Shown here one piece after another: positions 22,213 through 34,645 of a stretch of 64,000 nucleotides of DNA. Numbering within the stretch: the first letter of the stretch is position 1; each line of letters begins with the position of its first letter. The notes under the pieces are model-generated. The model did no database searches, had not been told where the DNA came from, and was given only the letters and a program-made list of their open reading frames with translations. The position numbers and the translations under genes are program-made. The stretch is taken from contig CM069447.1 in the NCBI GenBank assembly GCA_035610835.1, positions 25,016,161 through 25,080,160 of the forward strand, given 5' to 3'. Origin of the DNA: Ophiura sarsii (taxonomy: Eukaryota > Echinodermata > Ophiuroidea > Amphilepidida > Ophiuridae).

Positions 22213-23340
22213 ACCCGTTAACCTGGGTTTTGTCGTTATATCCCATTACCACAGGGAAGTAGAGTTCAAAACAAAAACAGTTTGTATTATGTTCAGTGAC
22301 AGTGTCATCCACGGTGAATAGAAATATCTCTTTATTTTGTCGGATATTCGAACACGGATCTACCAACAATAGGCCTACAGCATAAAATCTAATGCTTCAA
22401 CTTGGGCCCGGTCATGTGTACGATTAAGGTGTTTTACTACAGGCTGTATCAAAATGATTTGTACTCTGATATGTTCCATTTTCAAAAAAGTATTAAAAAT
22501 ATAAAATCTCTGAAAAATACAATATTTTTGATTTTAATAAATAGGGAATTATGTCAACTTATTGATCTGATAATCTGAAGATAATTGGCTGTTGTTTCTG
22601 ACCGCTATTGTCATTCAAATGAAGATCGACGTAATCATGGTTTTACTCGCAGCAACGCAAATTTAATAGGTTCACTGCACAAACTCTTTATAAGTAGTGA
22701 ATATATGAGTGCAGTCAGGAGGAACTTTGAATTGTGCGCTTCAGATCTAACGTTTCGATGAAAATGATAAAAACACCAATATTCCTTTAAAAGCTTGTAA
22801 ATTCTGAAAAAAATGTTCGATTGTCGTAAATCAAAATTCTTAGAAAAGATGAAACTTCAATAATTTTGCATATAGAAGCAAAATGGTCTAAATGGTTCGT
22901 AACATATCAAAACAAATTCTGAAAAACTGATTAGACCACGGTACAAATCTTTTTGATACAGCCTGTAGTATAGTCTAGCGCAAGCGCGCATTTTCATAGC
23001 CAATTTGTTAGTTTTAGACCAAAATTGAAAAATTCAGCTTAAAATGGCACACAAAATGTGCAAACTTTGCGCGCATCATTATTTTTCATTCCCCCTAACA
23101 AAAAATATCCCCCCCCCCCCCCTTTCCCCCTCCAAATTATGAGGATGGCACCGCCACTGCTTGCTACCTAAAATAATGTTGGTTCACCCGAATTCAAGTA
23201 GCTCTGGTACCGAACTGCAAGCGTAGAGAGATGCGACCGGATCCCAACACTAGAGTCGGGTCTTTGCTATCAAGGTTTAGAGGTTTTGGGCTATTGAAGA
23301 GGCACGCGTCTAGTGCTGCCTTAAAATTAAAAAAAAAACA
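22213..23340. other. Gene-free sequence upstream of the receptor gene
   Basis: No exon found. A poly-C tract and CACCGCCACTGC near 23110-23160 resemble the end of a hAT-type MITE, without a partner end found. Confidence 0.4.
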
Positions 23341-23344
23341 TAAG

Positions 23345-23745
23345 AAAGTAGTGCGGTTGGTTTATCGACATTTACCTATGGTAACAATTCGACTAAAGTG
23401 TTTTAAATACAGTTAATAGCTGGGCTACAGCTTTATTCCTATAACTATTTCAAAATGGTTTTTTTTTGGTTTCGATTGACTTGTTATTTAAATTCTATTT
23501 CACATATTGCCTATGAGAAAGACAGGACCCATCAAGAATTCCCCACATCTAAATGTAGCCGATAAGTAAGAAACAAAACTATTAAGGAAGTAGTGCGGTT
23601 GGTTTAACGATATTATTTATGTTAAACAGTCGACTAATGTGTTGTAAATAAGGTTAATGGCCCATCTACAGCAATATACAAAGAACTATTTCAGGATGTT
23701 CATGGTTTCGATTGACTTGTTATTTAAATTCAATTTCACATACGC
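23345..23745. repeat. Tandem duplication (~243-bp spacing, 2 copies)
   Basis: AGTAGTGCGGTTGGTTTA...TTCGATTGACTTGTTATTTA occurs from about 23347 and again from about 23590 with modest divergence. Non-coding. Confidence 0.65.
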
Positions 23746-23792
23746 CTATTATGGATAGGATCCATCTGTATAGAAAGAGCTATATTAACATA

Positions 23793-24656
23793 CAGGGTGT
23801 ATAAAAAGAAATAGGACTCTGTTTCATGGCTGTTTGTTTTTTACTTTTTTCAAAACCACTGGACCACGACCAATTCACTGTCAGTGCAAAGCCCAATTAA
23901 TAATGATAATATTCTGAAAATCTGAGATTAATTCAATGAAAAACAAGACCGCCAGCACAATGTGCGTAAACCATGTCATTTACTAGTCTGTACAATGGGC
24001 TTTACACGTACAAACCAGAAAATGACATGGTTTAACTTTCAATACTTTGCATTCATAAATATTGTAAATCATCTATCAATAACAATCGTAAAGATTAGTT
24101 TGGTTTTCCTCTTAATTCTGGCACAAATCATTAATATAACTACACAATCCACAAACTGGATGCATGAATAATTCTGTGCAATGTTGCTCAGTGTTCTCAT
24201 GAGAAAGCCTCAGTATGTAGGAAAGTTGTGGTACATGTAGGGAAGCACCAATCATGCCAATAGTGTGTTTATACCAATCATTGACATAGAAGGACATTTA
24301 GACTATTTAGAAATTGGACTTGTAAGTCAACTTCAATGTCTGCCATAAGTATGATATTCATAAGTATGATAATAATAACAATACTTTAGCATGATAACAA
24401 TATGAATAATTTCTCTTCAGCCTATGTAATATTCCACTGTCATACCTTTACTGTGTGAATTAACATTGTACATACTACAAAATGACTTGACTTGCCTAGT
24501 TGGTAACACTTTCCTTAGTTGATTTTTCTCATCTTTTCAGGATTTCAACTTTAATTGTTGTACTTTACAATGAAATCAAATTGGTCATGGTTCAGTGGTT
24601 TTAATCAGGATTAAGTCCACGCTGAAAGAGAGTCCTATTTTTGTTGATACATCCTG
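23793..24656. mobile_element. mariner-type non-autonomous element (864 bp)
   Basis: Flanked by TA (23791-23792, 24657-24658). The left end is CAGGGTGTATAAAAAGAAAT and the right end is the inverse of CAGGATGTATCAACAAAAAT; both continue into AGGACTCT. It has no transposase frame. A 128-bp fragment of its left part recurs inside the satellite array at 43597-43724. Confidence 0.65.
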
Positions 24657-24659
24657 TAT

Positions 24660-25060
24660 ATATAAGTAATACATTAAATCCTTTGCTACCTAAAAATGAT
24701 TTGGATTCGATTCAAATCCAATGCATCAACATAGCGCTAATGTAATTTTTATTCAGAGACTATAGCAATCATGCAATAATATTGATTCAATTCAATTCAG
24801 ATCCGGCAAATGATAATCAAGAAACGTCAAATGTTGAAGTTATATCCCCATATAAAATAAAGCATATTCTGACGATGTCCCAGATCTTTTCAGATTTAAG
24901 CAGGGGTGTCGTCGGGAGGGGACTGGGCTTATGATGGGAAAATGAGTAGGAAAAGGAAGCATAATAGATGCGAACTTTTGTAATTATTATTTATTTCATC
25001 ACATTGCATTTCCGGAAGTAAACAATTGCGGGAGTTCAGGTAAGGCCATGAAGAACAGGA
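24660..25060. other. Gene-free sequence
   Basis: Nothing recognised. Confidence 0.4.
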
Positions 25061-25074
25061 GTCTTTAGAAAAAG

Positions 25075-25262
25075 TATAGATTTCCGAGTTCCTCTACAGG
25101 GTGCTGACCATGGGCTGAATGATTTCGAGACGAAATTCCAGATAATCCTGTGAAAAAGTCTGGAATTCTGAATTCCTCTATAAGGTGCTGGCCATGGGCT
25201 GACTCATTTCGAGACGAAATCCTGACCATCCTTTGAAAAAATTCTGGAATTCCTATAAATGT
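25075..25262. repeat. ~95-bp tandem duplication (2 copies)
   Basis: TCCTCTA(C/T)A(G/A)GGTGCTG(A/G)CCATGGGCTGA...TTTCGAGACGAAAT is present twice in tandem. The open frame through both copies reflects the repeat. Confidence 0.7.
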
Positions 25263-25329
25263 ATTATTGCCTATTGCATTAAATATGTCAGCATTTACAT
25301 GGAAAAGTAATTTAGACTTAAACACATTT

Positions 25330-25640
25330 GGCCATGTATTTGATTATAACTAAGTTATAATTATACTATTGAAAGTTCATATGAGATGAATTGTCCCGTA
25401 ACTTTAAAGTGATTTTTATCTCTCGAGATGACTGCAGTATAATGAAAACAGTGTTATTTCCGTTTTGAACTTAAACACAGGTGATAACGATCACGATAAT
25501 CAAAACGGATTCAGTTTCATTGACACTAGCGTGTGTGCGTACGAGATGCACTGATATCCGTTTTTGTTCTTACATAGTGTTGTTCGTTAAATGAATGCAT
25601 TACATTGTCAAAGAAATTTCTTTTTAATAAATAAAAAAAT
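25330..25640. other. Gene-free sequence
   Basis: Nothing recognised between the tandem duplication and the satellite. Confidence 0.4.
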
Positions 25641-25679
25641 AATGAAACAGTTGTAGATATGGCAAGATATAGGAGACGC

Positions 25680-26090
25680 TAAAAAAAGCGGATCTTTTTT
25701 TGTTGAAGCCATACCTCATACCTTTTTAGTTCATACCTACCACAATTTTCATACCATTTCTGTAAATAAAGAAATACAAGAGAACTCTGACGGTAGAGGG
25801 CGATATATTGACAAACAAAGAAATACATTGCAAATTTCAAAAATAAAGAAATACATAAGCTCTTATATTTTTCAAAGGGTAGGTTTTGATTCATTACAAT
25901 TCTGAAAAAATAAAGAAATATATAAGCTCTGATTTTGTTTCAATGGTAGGTTTTGATTCATACCTACCACGATTTTCATACCATTTCTCAAAATAAAGAA
26001 ATACAAAAGAACTCTGACGGAAGAGGGCGATATATTGAAAAACACAGAAATACAACTATGGCAAGATATAGGAGACGTTTAAAAAGGTAG
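25680..26090 (-). repeat. ~111-bp satellite, inverted leading block
   Basis: About three units in the orientation opposite to the following block, including the variant insert GAACTCTGACGG(T/A)AGAGGGCGATATATTG. Both its left edge (25657-25678) and the switch point (26058-26078) contain ATGGCAAGATATAGGAGACG. Confidence 0.75.
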
Positions 26091-28528
26091 GTTTTGAGTT
26101 TCCTACCTCATACCTTTTTATGTATTTCATTATTTTTTTTCAGAATTGTAATGTATTTCTTTATTTTGAGAAATGGTATGAAATTTTGGTAGGTATGAAA
26201 CAAAACCTACCATTGAAAAAAAATCGGAGCTAATGTATTTCTTTATTTTTTCAGAATTGTAATGTATTTCTTTATTTTGAGAAATGGTATGAAAATCATG
26301 GTAGGTATGAATCAAAACCTACCTTTTGAAAAAAATAAGAGCTTATGTATTTCTTTATTTTTTTAGAATTGTTATGTATTTCTTTATTTTGAGAAATGGT
26401 ATAAAATTGTGGTAGGTATGAAACAAAACCTACCATTGAAAAAAAATCGGAGCTTATGTATTTCTTTATTTTTTCAGAATTGTAATGTATTTCTTTATTT
26501 TGAGAAATGGTATGAAATGGTGGTAGGTATGAAATAAAACCTACCATTGAAAAAAAATCGGAGCTTATGTATTTCTTTATTTTTTCAGAATTGTAATGTA
26601 TTTCTGAAAATCGTGGTAGGTATGAATCAAAACCTACCTTTTGAAAAAAATAAGAGCTTATGTATTTCTTTATTTTTCATAATGGTAATGTATTTCTTTA
26701 TTTTGAGAAATGGTATGAAATTGTGGTAGGTATGAAACAAAACCTACCATTGAAAATAAAATCGGAGCTTATGTATTTCTTTATTTTTTCAGAATTGTAA
26801 TGTATTTCTTTATTTTCAGAAATGGTATGAAAATTGTGGTAGGTATGAATCAAAACCTACCATTGAAAAACAAATCGGAGCTTATGTATTTCTTTATTTT
26901 TTCAGAAATGTAATGTATTTCTATATTTTGAGAAATGGTATGAAAATCGTAATAGGTATGAATCAAACCCTACCTTTTGAGAAAAAAAATGAGAGCTTAC
27001 GTATTTATTTATTATTTCATAATGGTAATGTATTTCTTTTTTTTGAGAAATGGTATGAAATTGTGGTAGGTATGAAACAAAACCTACCATTGAAAAAAAA
27101 CTCTGAGCTTATGTATTTCTTTATTTTTTCAGAATTGTAATGTATTTCTTTATTTTCAGAAATGGTTTGAAAATTGTGGTAGGTATGAATCAAAACCTAC
27201 CATTGAAAAACAAATCGGAGCTTATGTATTTCTTTATTTTTTCAGAATTGTAATGTATTTCTATATTTTGAGAAATGGTATGAAAATCGTAATAGGTATG
27301 AATCAAAACCTACCTTTTGAGAAAAAAAATAAGAGCTTATGTATTTATTTATTTTTTCATAATGGGAATGTATTTTTGTTGTTGTTGAGAAATGGTATGA
27401 AATTGTGGTAGGTATGAAACAAAACCTACCATTGAAAATAAATTCAGAGCTTATGTATTTCTTTATTTTTTCAGAGTTGTAATGTATTTCTTTATTTTCA
27501 GAAATGGTATGAAAATTGTGGTAGGTATGAATCAAAACCTTCCATTGAAAAAAAAATCGGAGCTTATGTATTTCTCTATTTTTCAGAATTGTAATGTATT
27601 TCTTTATTTTGAGAAATGGTATGAAAATCGTGGTAGGTATGAATCAAAACCTACCTTTTGAAAAAAATAAGCGCTTATGTATTTTTTCTTTCTTTTCATA
27701 ATGGTAATGTATTTCTTTATTTTGAGAAATGGTATGAAATTGTGGTAGGTATGAAACAAAACCTACCATTGAAAAACAAATCGGAGCTTATGTATTTCAT
27801 TATTTTTTCAGAATTGTAATGTATTTCTTTATTTTGAGAAATGGTATAAAATTGTGGTAGGTATGAAACAAAACCTACCATTGAAAAGAAATCGGAGATA
27901 ATGTATTTCTTTATTTTTTCAGAATTGTAATGTATTTCTTTATTTTGAGAAATGGTATGAAATTGTGGTAGGTATGAAACAAAACCTACCATTGAAAAAC
28001 AAATCGGAGCTTATGTATTTCTTTATTTTTTCAGAATTGTAATGTATTTCTTTATTTTGAGAAATGGTATGAAATTGTGGTAGTTATGAAACAAAACCTA
28101 CCATTGAAAAAAAATCGGAGCTAATGTATTTCTTTATTTTTTCAGAATTGTAATGTATTTCTTTATTTTGAGAAATGGTATGAAATTGTGGTAGGTATGA
28201 AACAAAACCTACCTTTTGAAAAAAATAAGAGCTTATGTATTTCTTTATTTTTTCAGAATTGTAATGTATTTCTTTATTTTGAGAAATGGTATGAAATTGT
28301 GGTAGGTATGAAACAAAACCTACCATTGAAAAAAATCGGAGCTTATGTATTTCTTTATTTTTTCAGAATTGTAATGTATTTCTTTATTTTGAGAAAAGGT
28401 ATGAAATTTTGGTAGGTATGAAACAAAACCTACCATTGAAAAAAAATCGGAGCTAATGTATTTCTTTATTTTTTCAGAATTGTAATGTATTTCTTTATTT
28501 TGAGAAATGGTTTAAAAATCATGGTAGG
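26091..28528 (+). repeat. ~111-bp satellite array, forward block 1
   Basis: About 22 head-to-tail units of 111-112 bp. Each contains a GGTAGGTATGAAWCAAAACCTACC-like imperfect hairpin (7-bp GGTAGGT/ACCTACC arms), then CGGAGCTTATGTATTTC and two copies of TGTATTTCTTTATTTT. The block ends at ATGGTAGG, the target of the hAT insertion, and resumes at 38053. Because 111 is 37 codons, long open frames run through it. They are periodic by-products, not genes. Confidence 0.9.
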
Positions 28529-28901
28529 CAGCGTTCGAAATAGCGGCCATCCGGTCATCCGAAATGACCAAATCTACCGGCGGATGACCAGTTTTTCTTG
28601 GCCGATCATCCGGCGGATGACCAACATTTTGTATATAAAATGATTAAATAGTACTACTAATTTTAACTCAAATCTCCATCATTTAAAAATATAACTTCCG
28701 TAGTAATTTGTAAACAGTAAATTTGTTACGAAGCCACATGTTTAGATGCTATGATTTACCTCTGAGTATGACCCCTATCATTTACTTTCACTGTATGAAC
28801 TGAATCGTGTCGCTGTGATCGACAATATAGGGAGTGCGCTTGCAAGCACGATTAATTAATTTCAGTATCCAACAGCTTTATTTTATTTTCGTGTTTGCAA
28901 A

Positions 28902-29072
28902 ATGGCGAAACAAATGACGTTACACAATTTCTTTGGTGGCGCGGACAAGAGGAAAGAAAGTAGCAGCACCAAATTGAAGAGAGCATCCGACCGCGTGTAT
29001 GATGTCAACAAGAGGAAGCGCTTACAGCTGGTCGTCCTATTGAGAGACGTACTGAAAGAACGTGCCGACTAG
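28902..29072 (+). pseudogene. hAT transposase N-terminal remnant with PIP-box-like motif
   Basis: An ATG at 28902 opens 56 codons starting MAKQMTLHNFFGG, followed by basic stretches (DKRKE, NKRKRL), then a stop. Short leaders with a [KR]Q-x-x-L-x-x-FF core are familiar from hAT-type transposases of the ZNF862/KIAA1586-like group. Residues 4-11 (QMTLHNFF) match the QxxLxxFF PCNA-interacting consensus. The BED finger, RNase H-like catalytic core and dimerisation domain are all missing. The position 373 bp from the left terminus fits a deletion derivative that kept the original start. Confidence 0.55.
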
Positions 29073-29206
29073 AACAAATAAGTGACTGAAGAAAAAAATA
29101 GTAGTTAAAGAGAGGAGATTGTAAAATAAAGAGAAGGTTGTTTATGGAGCATAGAGGTTAATGCGGAGTTGTACGTGTATAATATACGAGTATATTAAAC
29201 AATATA

Positions 29207-29695
29207 CACTGCCGCCCATAAGGATTATTCCCCCTGGAAGCTTGCAAGTTATCACTGTGTTGTCGACAAAGTATTAAACCATCAGACCCAGTTACCATTT
29301 CATTGTGTTCATTGTACATTTTATACCAATAAATTCATGTTTCATATTCAGATTCATGATTTTAAAGCTTTATGATTTTATCGGGCAAGTCAAAATTCCA
29401 ATATAAAATCGCCGTAGTAAATCACCTCATGAATATCAATTAGCTCATTATCGGCAGTGTAACGCTATAGGAAATGTTCAACTGAGATCAACAGGTGATG
29501 GAAAACTCGCCGTGCAGAAACTTATAAATGATAAATGGCATGCGCAGTTTATTGGAATACCTTCAGAAGGAACCATTCCAGCTTAATTTTTTTTTTTGTG
29601 ATGACGTTTATGCTTTTGGCAGATATTCATCTTTATTTAAGGCACATCTAAAATTATTGTTAATACAATCGGGCTGAAATAACATGGAGAACCAG
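29207..29695 (+). repeat. Left long TIR of the foldback element
   Basis: Aligns with the reverse complement of 37605-37939 (shared blocks CTGGAAGCTTGCAAGTTATC, GTCGACAAAGTATTAAACC, GCAGTTTATTGGAATACC). Two extra segments (about 29297-29400 and 29440-29465) explain its greater length. Confidence 0.75.
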
Positions 29696-29699
29696 CAAA

Positions 29700-32590
29700 A
29701 TTACAAAGTGTGCATGCACGTAGTTCATTGACCTATTTGCTCCAGTGACCTAACAAACCACGTTATCAATAGAATCAGGCGGCTGACACTGTATTGTTCG
29801 AATCGCCGAAAGCATAGACGTACATGAATATACAATGAATAATCATATCAATGAATACACGTCATTTGTGAAGTCGAAAATGAAAAGTACCAGACCATAG
29901 TGGACACGAACGGCCGTAATCTTTGAATCTCCGTGGATTTCAATTTTATGTCGGAGTGTTTTACCTAATTTCATACTGACACGACCTGAGTGATAATCAA
30001 ACGGTCCCCGAACGATGCCCAGGCGCTGTTGAAGTCAGAAATATCATCGTTCCCTACAGTCCGAGCGTTCCCACATCGAATTTCACCTAGAATATTCGTC
30101 ACACGAACCTATGTCCGCCATCGTCTGAATATCAAAAAGGCCCTCTGGAGAGTCAAGGGGACAACATTTTTTTCTACGCATGCGTCCGATCGCTTTGGAT
30201 TTGTCCACAAAAATTTTGGACAAATGCCTAATGAGTATGTGCTGCATGGCAAGTGACACAACTTCTTGTAATGCGCTAATCAACCGTAGATCTAACACCC
30301 GGGCTCCGGCCAGTTTGGGGGTGGAAAAGCCCAATCAGGAAAAGTTCACGGAAAAGATTCAGGCGTTGACGGGATAGGCAAAGTGGGTATATCCAGTGAC
30401 AGTTGTATATCCCTTGGTATATAATATTTAATTTTGACTAAAGCAGCCGACAATGCATTGCCATTGATGATAACATCCAGAAGTGGTTTGATGTGATAAT
30501 AACTAGCTTGCCGCCATGAGGATCGAGCCGTGTAGCGAGGGGCCACGCCGAACTATGATCGAGAGTGACTAACGCCGCCGCAATGCGGACCCGACTGGCG
30601 CGCGGCGGGCCGGCACATCCAACATGCGCGAATCCTGGCGTAGCCAGCTTTAAACAGGGCCATAGGGAGGGGGAGGGGTGGACTTATCAGACAGTAAAAA
30701 GTCCGAGTTGTATACCGACGAAAGGCATGATGTACAGTCAATAAAACTATACGGTAGTGCCCACATGTTGTGGCGAATATAAGGCCTACACTTACTTGCA
30801 ACAGAGTGACGGTGGAATCCGGGGGCCGACTATACGACCATAACAGAGCGACAGTAGAATCCGGTGTTTTGAATTTTTTTTAAATTGAGTGTATTGTTAA
30901 TAGTCCCGGTTCTGAGCACTCACAAGCCCGCCCGGCCTGTGGGCCTAAATGAGACACCGTGCACTTTGCGCCGTGCATATGCTATAACCATCTAATGATT
31001 GGAAGCGTAGCAGTATCAAGTATTATGAGAAAATGTGTACATATCTCCTGAGATTCTGGAGATTCGAAGTCATCGGACCGGGCTTTCAGTTGACCTACGC
31101 ATAGGAGCATCGTCGAAGCGAGAATGTCCCCTGTAACCTTTTTCAAGATCTTTGGCACTGAAATTAAAATTTTGGTTCATTATAGAGGGAATCCACTTTA
31201 CTCATACGTGCCCGTAATCACCCTTCAAAGGTACAAGACTTGATCGCGTCTATCAATAGTTGTCTGATTGCCTTTCCACATATATTTCGACATGAATATT
31301 GCGTCTCCCAATTAGTTTATTAAAGCTAGCTACATTTGGTACAAGGACTAACTTTCTTGAAATAAAGTTGTACCAAAGATTTTCTAGAAATTCATCGGTT
31401 GTACAGGTTTAAAAAAATGGTAATCATGGTAGATTTAACATTGGTATAAACGGTCTCCTTTCTCATTGTACGATTGGCTATGGCCTGTTTTGGAAATGTG
31501 TTTGCTTTGTGTATCCAAATAGCTTACAGTTGTATATTAGCCTAGCTATAACAAGCTATAAAAATGACATCTCTGAATGTATTTTAAACAAAGTGTGCAA
31601 ATGAGAAATGGTTGGGCACACTGGTATGCTATCATTATCAAAGTGAACTCAACTTCAATCACTTATTTATCGAGCAATAGTATATTGTTTTATGCATTTT
31701 AATTTGTTTAGATTATAAAGTTAAATAAATCCAGAGATAAATGATAGATAGAAAAATAGATTAAAAAAGAATAGAAAAAACTATAAAAGCATTGGCGGCC
31801 TTTATAAATTATAAAAATTGACATAAAAATGATGTTACATACATCCACAATCAAGTTTTTTTTATTTTTAAAAAAAACAAAAAAATAGAAAACAACAACG
31901 AATACACGGAGATTCGAACCCTTGATTGCCGATTGCAAACGATACGGCCAACGTGTGCACGCCACAGAGATCGACGAGTGTAATTGTGTCAGTTTTATTA
32001 TTTAACCATTGATTCTTTTATTTATAACGAACGGATTTTTATCGTGCCATTTTTGACATTTTAAACCATATTTATATGTTACTCTCGCACAAAATGTGTT
32101 TGTAATGTGATTATACTCCTTATTTTGGAAAGAATGGTAAAGGCGTTGACATTTCGAACACAATAAATGGCATCTTGTATACTGTTTATACGGTCGCTCG
32201 ACTGAACGTTGTGTGACCTGTTGCATTGCATTATTCATGTTACGATCTGTTTATGTATGCTTTTGTTATACTTCTCAATCGCTCATCGCCAACTCTGTAC
32301 AAGAAACTTCATGCGCTGTCCCAACGCTGTCGTTAGAGAACAAAAGAAAGTCCCCTTGACTCTCCAGAGGGCATTATCTGCAACCTTTGACTGGGTTCGC
32401 GGGGTTAATCATATTAATGAGCAAATATGCAAATGAGCTAAGTGTCCCCTCCTATTATATATACTCCTTGATAGAATGATTCAAAGCAGTAGAGTTTCCC
32501 ACTATTTCATCTTCACAAAGGACCGCTCAATAAACAACATACCAAGACATAATAAATCCTTTTTTCTGCTATGCCACCGTTTCTTCTCAA
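29700..32590. other. Gene-free interior segment of the foldback element
   Basis: About 2.9 kb with no counterpart in the right arm, so the palindrome is asymmetric here. GGCCCTCTGGAGAGTCAAGGG (30138-30158) has an inverted partner at about 32353-32372, which may mark an older nested insertion. A GC-rich patch lies near 30560-30640. No convincing ORF. Confidence 0.4.
31905..31978 (-). repeat. tRNA-like SINE head (minus strand)
   Basis: On the minus strand CTGTGGCGTGCACACGTTGG (A-box-like) and GGGTTCGAATCTCCG (B-box) resemble the copy at 17125-17200. A T-rich tail follows. Confidence 0.45.
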
Positions 32591-32609
32591 TCCCAAACAA
32601 TAGGGAGCT

Positions 32610-32715
32610 AGACTAGACTATCGGTGTTACCTCTATGTAAGCCATCACGAAGTTTCGTGATGGTCTGCTTGGTTCATTTCATGACATTATTTAAGCCATC
32701 ACGAAATTTCGTGAT
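32610..32715. repeat. CATCACGAAATTTCGTGATG palindromes and inverted arm
   Basis: Two palindromes, 32642-32663 (one central mismatch) and 32698-32715 (perfect ATCACGAAATTTCGTGAT). The preceding GACTATCGGTGTTACCTC...GTAAGCCATCACGAA is mirrored at about 37466-37502, so these are matching inner arms of the foldback structure. Confidence 0.65.
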
Positions 32716-32739
32716 ATTGTAAGTTAATGCCTAAATACT

Positions 32740-33600
32740 TTATGACCGCTATGTCAATGTGCCAGATACAAAATACTTACATGAAATGATTACTTCTAAT
32801 ATGTTATCTAAACTGTTTCATCCCGACTTATATGTGTACTTCTAATATGTTATCTAAACTGTTTCATCCCGACTTATATGTGACACTGTGCCAGGGCTGC
32901 CTAAATACTTCACGTAGTTATGTCAGTGTGCCAGATACAAAATACATCATATTTTGACTTCTAATATGTTTTCTAAACTGTTTCATCCCGACTAATGTGT
33001 GACACTGTGCCAGGGCTGCCTAAATACTGTATGACCGCTATGTTAGTGTGCCAGATACAAAATACTTACATGATATGTTTACTTCTAATATGTTATATAA
33101 ACTGTTTCATCCCGAATTATGTGTGACACTGTGCCAGGGCTGACTCTAACTTCATGTAACTATGTCAGTGTGCCATATACAAAATACATGAAATTTTGAC
33201 TTCTAATATGTTTTCTAAACTGTTTAATCCCGACTTATGTGTGACACTGTGCCAGGGCTGCCTAAATACTTCATGTAGTTATGTCAATGTGCCATATACA
33301 AAATACATGATATTTTGACTTTTAATATGTTATCTTTACTGGTTTATCTTGACTTATGTGTGACACTGTGCCAGGGCTGCCTAAATACTTTATGACCGCT
33401 ATGTTAGTGTGCCAGATACAAAATACTTACATGATATGTTTACTTCTAATATGTTATATAAACTGTTTCATCCCGAATTATGTGTGACACTGTGCCAGGG
33501 CTGCCTAAATACTGTATGCAGTTATGTCAGTGTGCCAGATACAAAATACATGATATTTTGACTTTTAATGTGTTATCTTAGCTTTTGTGTTTCTGGTATG
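32740..33600 (+). repeat. ~120-bp tandem array, left arm
   Basis: About seven units (118-123 bp) with the key phrase GTGACACTGTGCCAGGGCTG (32879, 32998, 33121, 33240, 33358, 33481) plus GTGTGCCAGATACAAAATAC and ATATGTTATCTAAACTGTTT. The same unit appears inverted in 34646-36480. Confidence 0.9.
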
Positions 33601-33699
33601 CCTTCTAAAGCCTTCACAATAAGATTCATCAATAGGTAAGTTCATTCTTATACTCAAATTCGAATTTTAACGTACCCATGCATATCAAAGCAATGATTT

Positions 33700-34645
33700 G
33701 AGGACTTTACTTATATGACACTGTGCCAGGAAAACCTAACTCATATATGATACGGTAGATCTTTACATTACTTAGTGTTAACATTTACTTTTAAAGTCCT
33801 TCATTTTGTCACCGTGACACTGTGCCAGGCAGGCCGTCTTTAGTTTTACTTATATGACACTGTGCCAGGCAAACCTAACTGATATATGATAAGGTAGATT
33901 TTTACATTTCTTAGTGTTAACATTTACTTTTAGAGTCCTTATTCATTCTGGCACTGTGACACTGTGCCAGGATGGCCATCTTTAGTTTTACTTATAAATA
34001 TGACACTGTGCCAGGCAAACCTAACTCATATATGATACGGTAAATCTTTACATTACTTAGTGTTAACATTTACTTTTAAAATCCTTATTCATTCTGGCAC
34101 TGTGACACTGTGCCAGGCAGGCTGTCTTTAGTTTTACTTATATGACACTGTGCCAGGCAAACCTAACTCATATATGATAAGGTAGGTCTTTACATTATTT
34201 AGTGTTAACATTTACTTTTAAAGTCATTATTCATTCTGGCACTGTGACACTGTGCCAGGCAGGCCGTCTTTAGTTTTACTTATATGACACTGTGCCAGGC
34301 AAACCTAACTCATATATGATAAGGTAGATATTTACATTACTTAGTGTTAACATTTACTTTTAAAGTCCTTATTCATTTTGTCACCGTGACACAGTGCCAG
34401 GCAGGCCGTCTTTAGTTTTACTTATATGACACTGTGCCAGGCAAACCTAACTCATATATGATAAGGTATATCTTTACATTACTTAGTGTTAACATTTACT
34501 TTTAAAGTCTTTATTCATTCTGGCACTGTGACACTGTGCCAGGCAGGCTGTCTTTAGTTTTACTTAAATGACACTGTGCCAGGCAAACCTAACTCATATA
34601 TGATACGGTAGATCTTTACATTACTTAGTGTTAACATTTACTTAA
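33700..34645 (+). repeat. ~142-bp tandem array at the palindrome centre
   Basis: About seven units, e.g. starts near 34141, 34283 and 34425. Each has ATGACACTGTGCCAGGCAAACC, TTAGTGTTAACATTTACTTT and CTGGCACTGTGACACTGTG. The TGACACTGTGCCAGG core is shared with the 120-bp family, so the arrays have a common origin. Confidence 0.9.

Noticed and set aside
30180..30801. Possible gene in the GC-richer patch inside the foldback element
   Set aside because: Overlapping short frames on both strands, none with recognisable motifs or splice structure.
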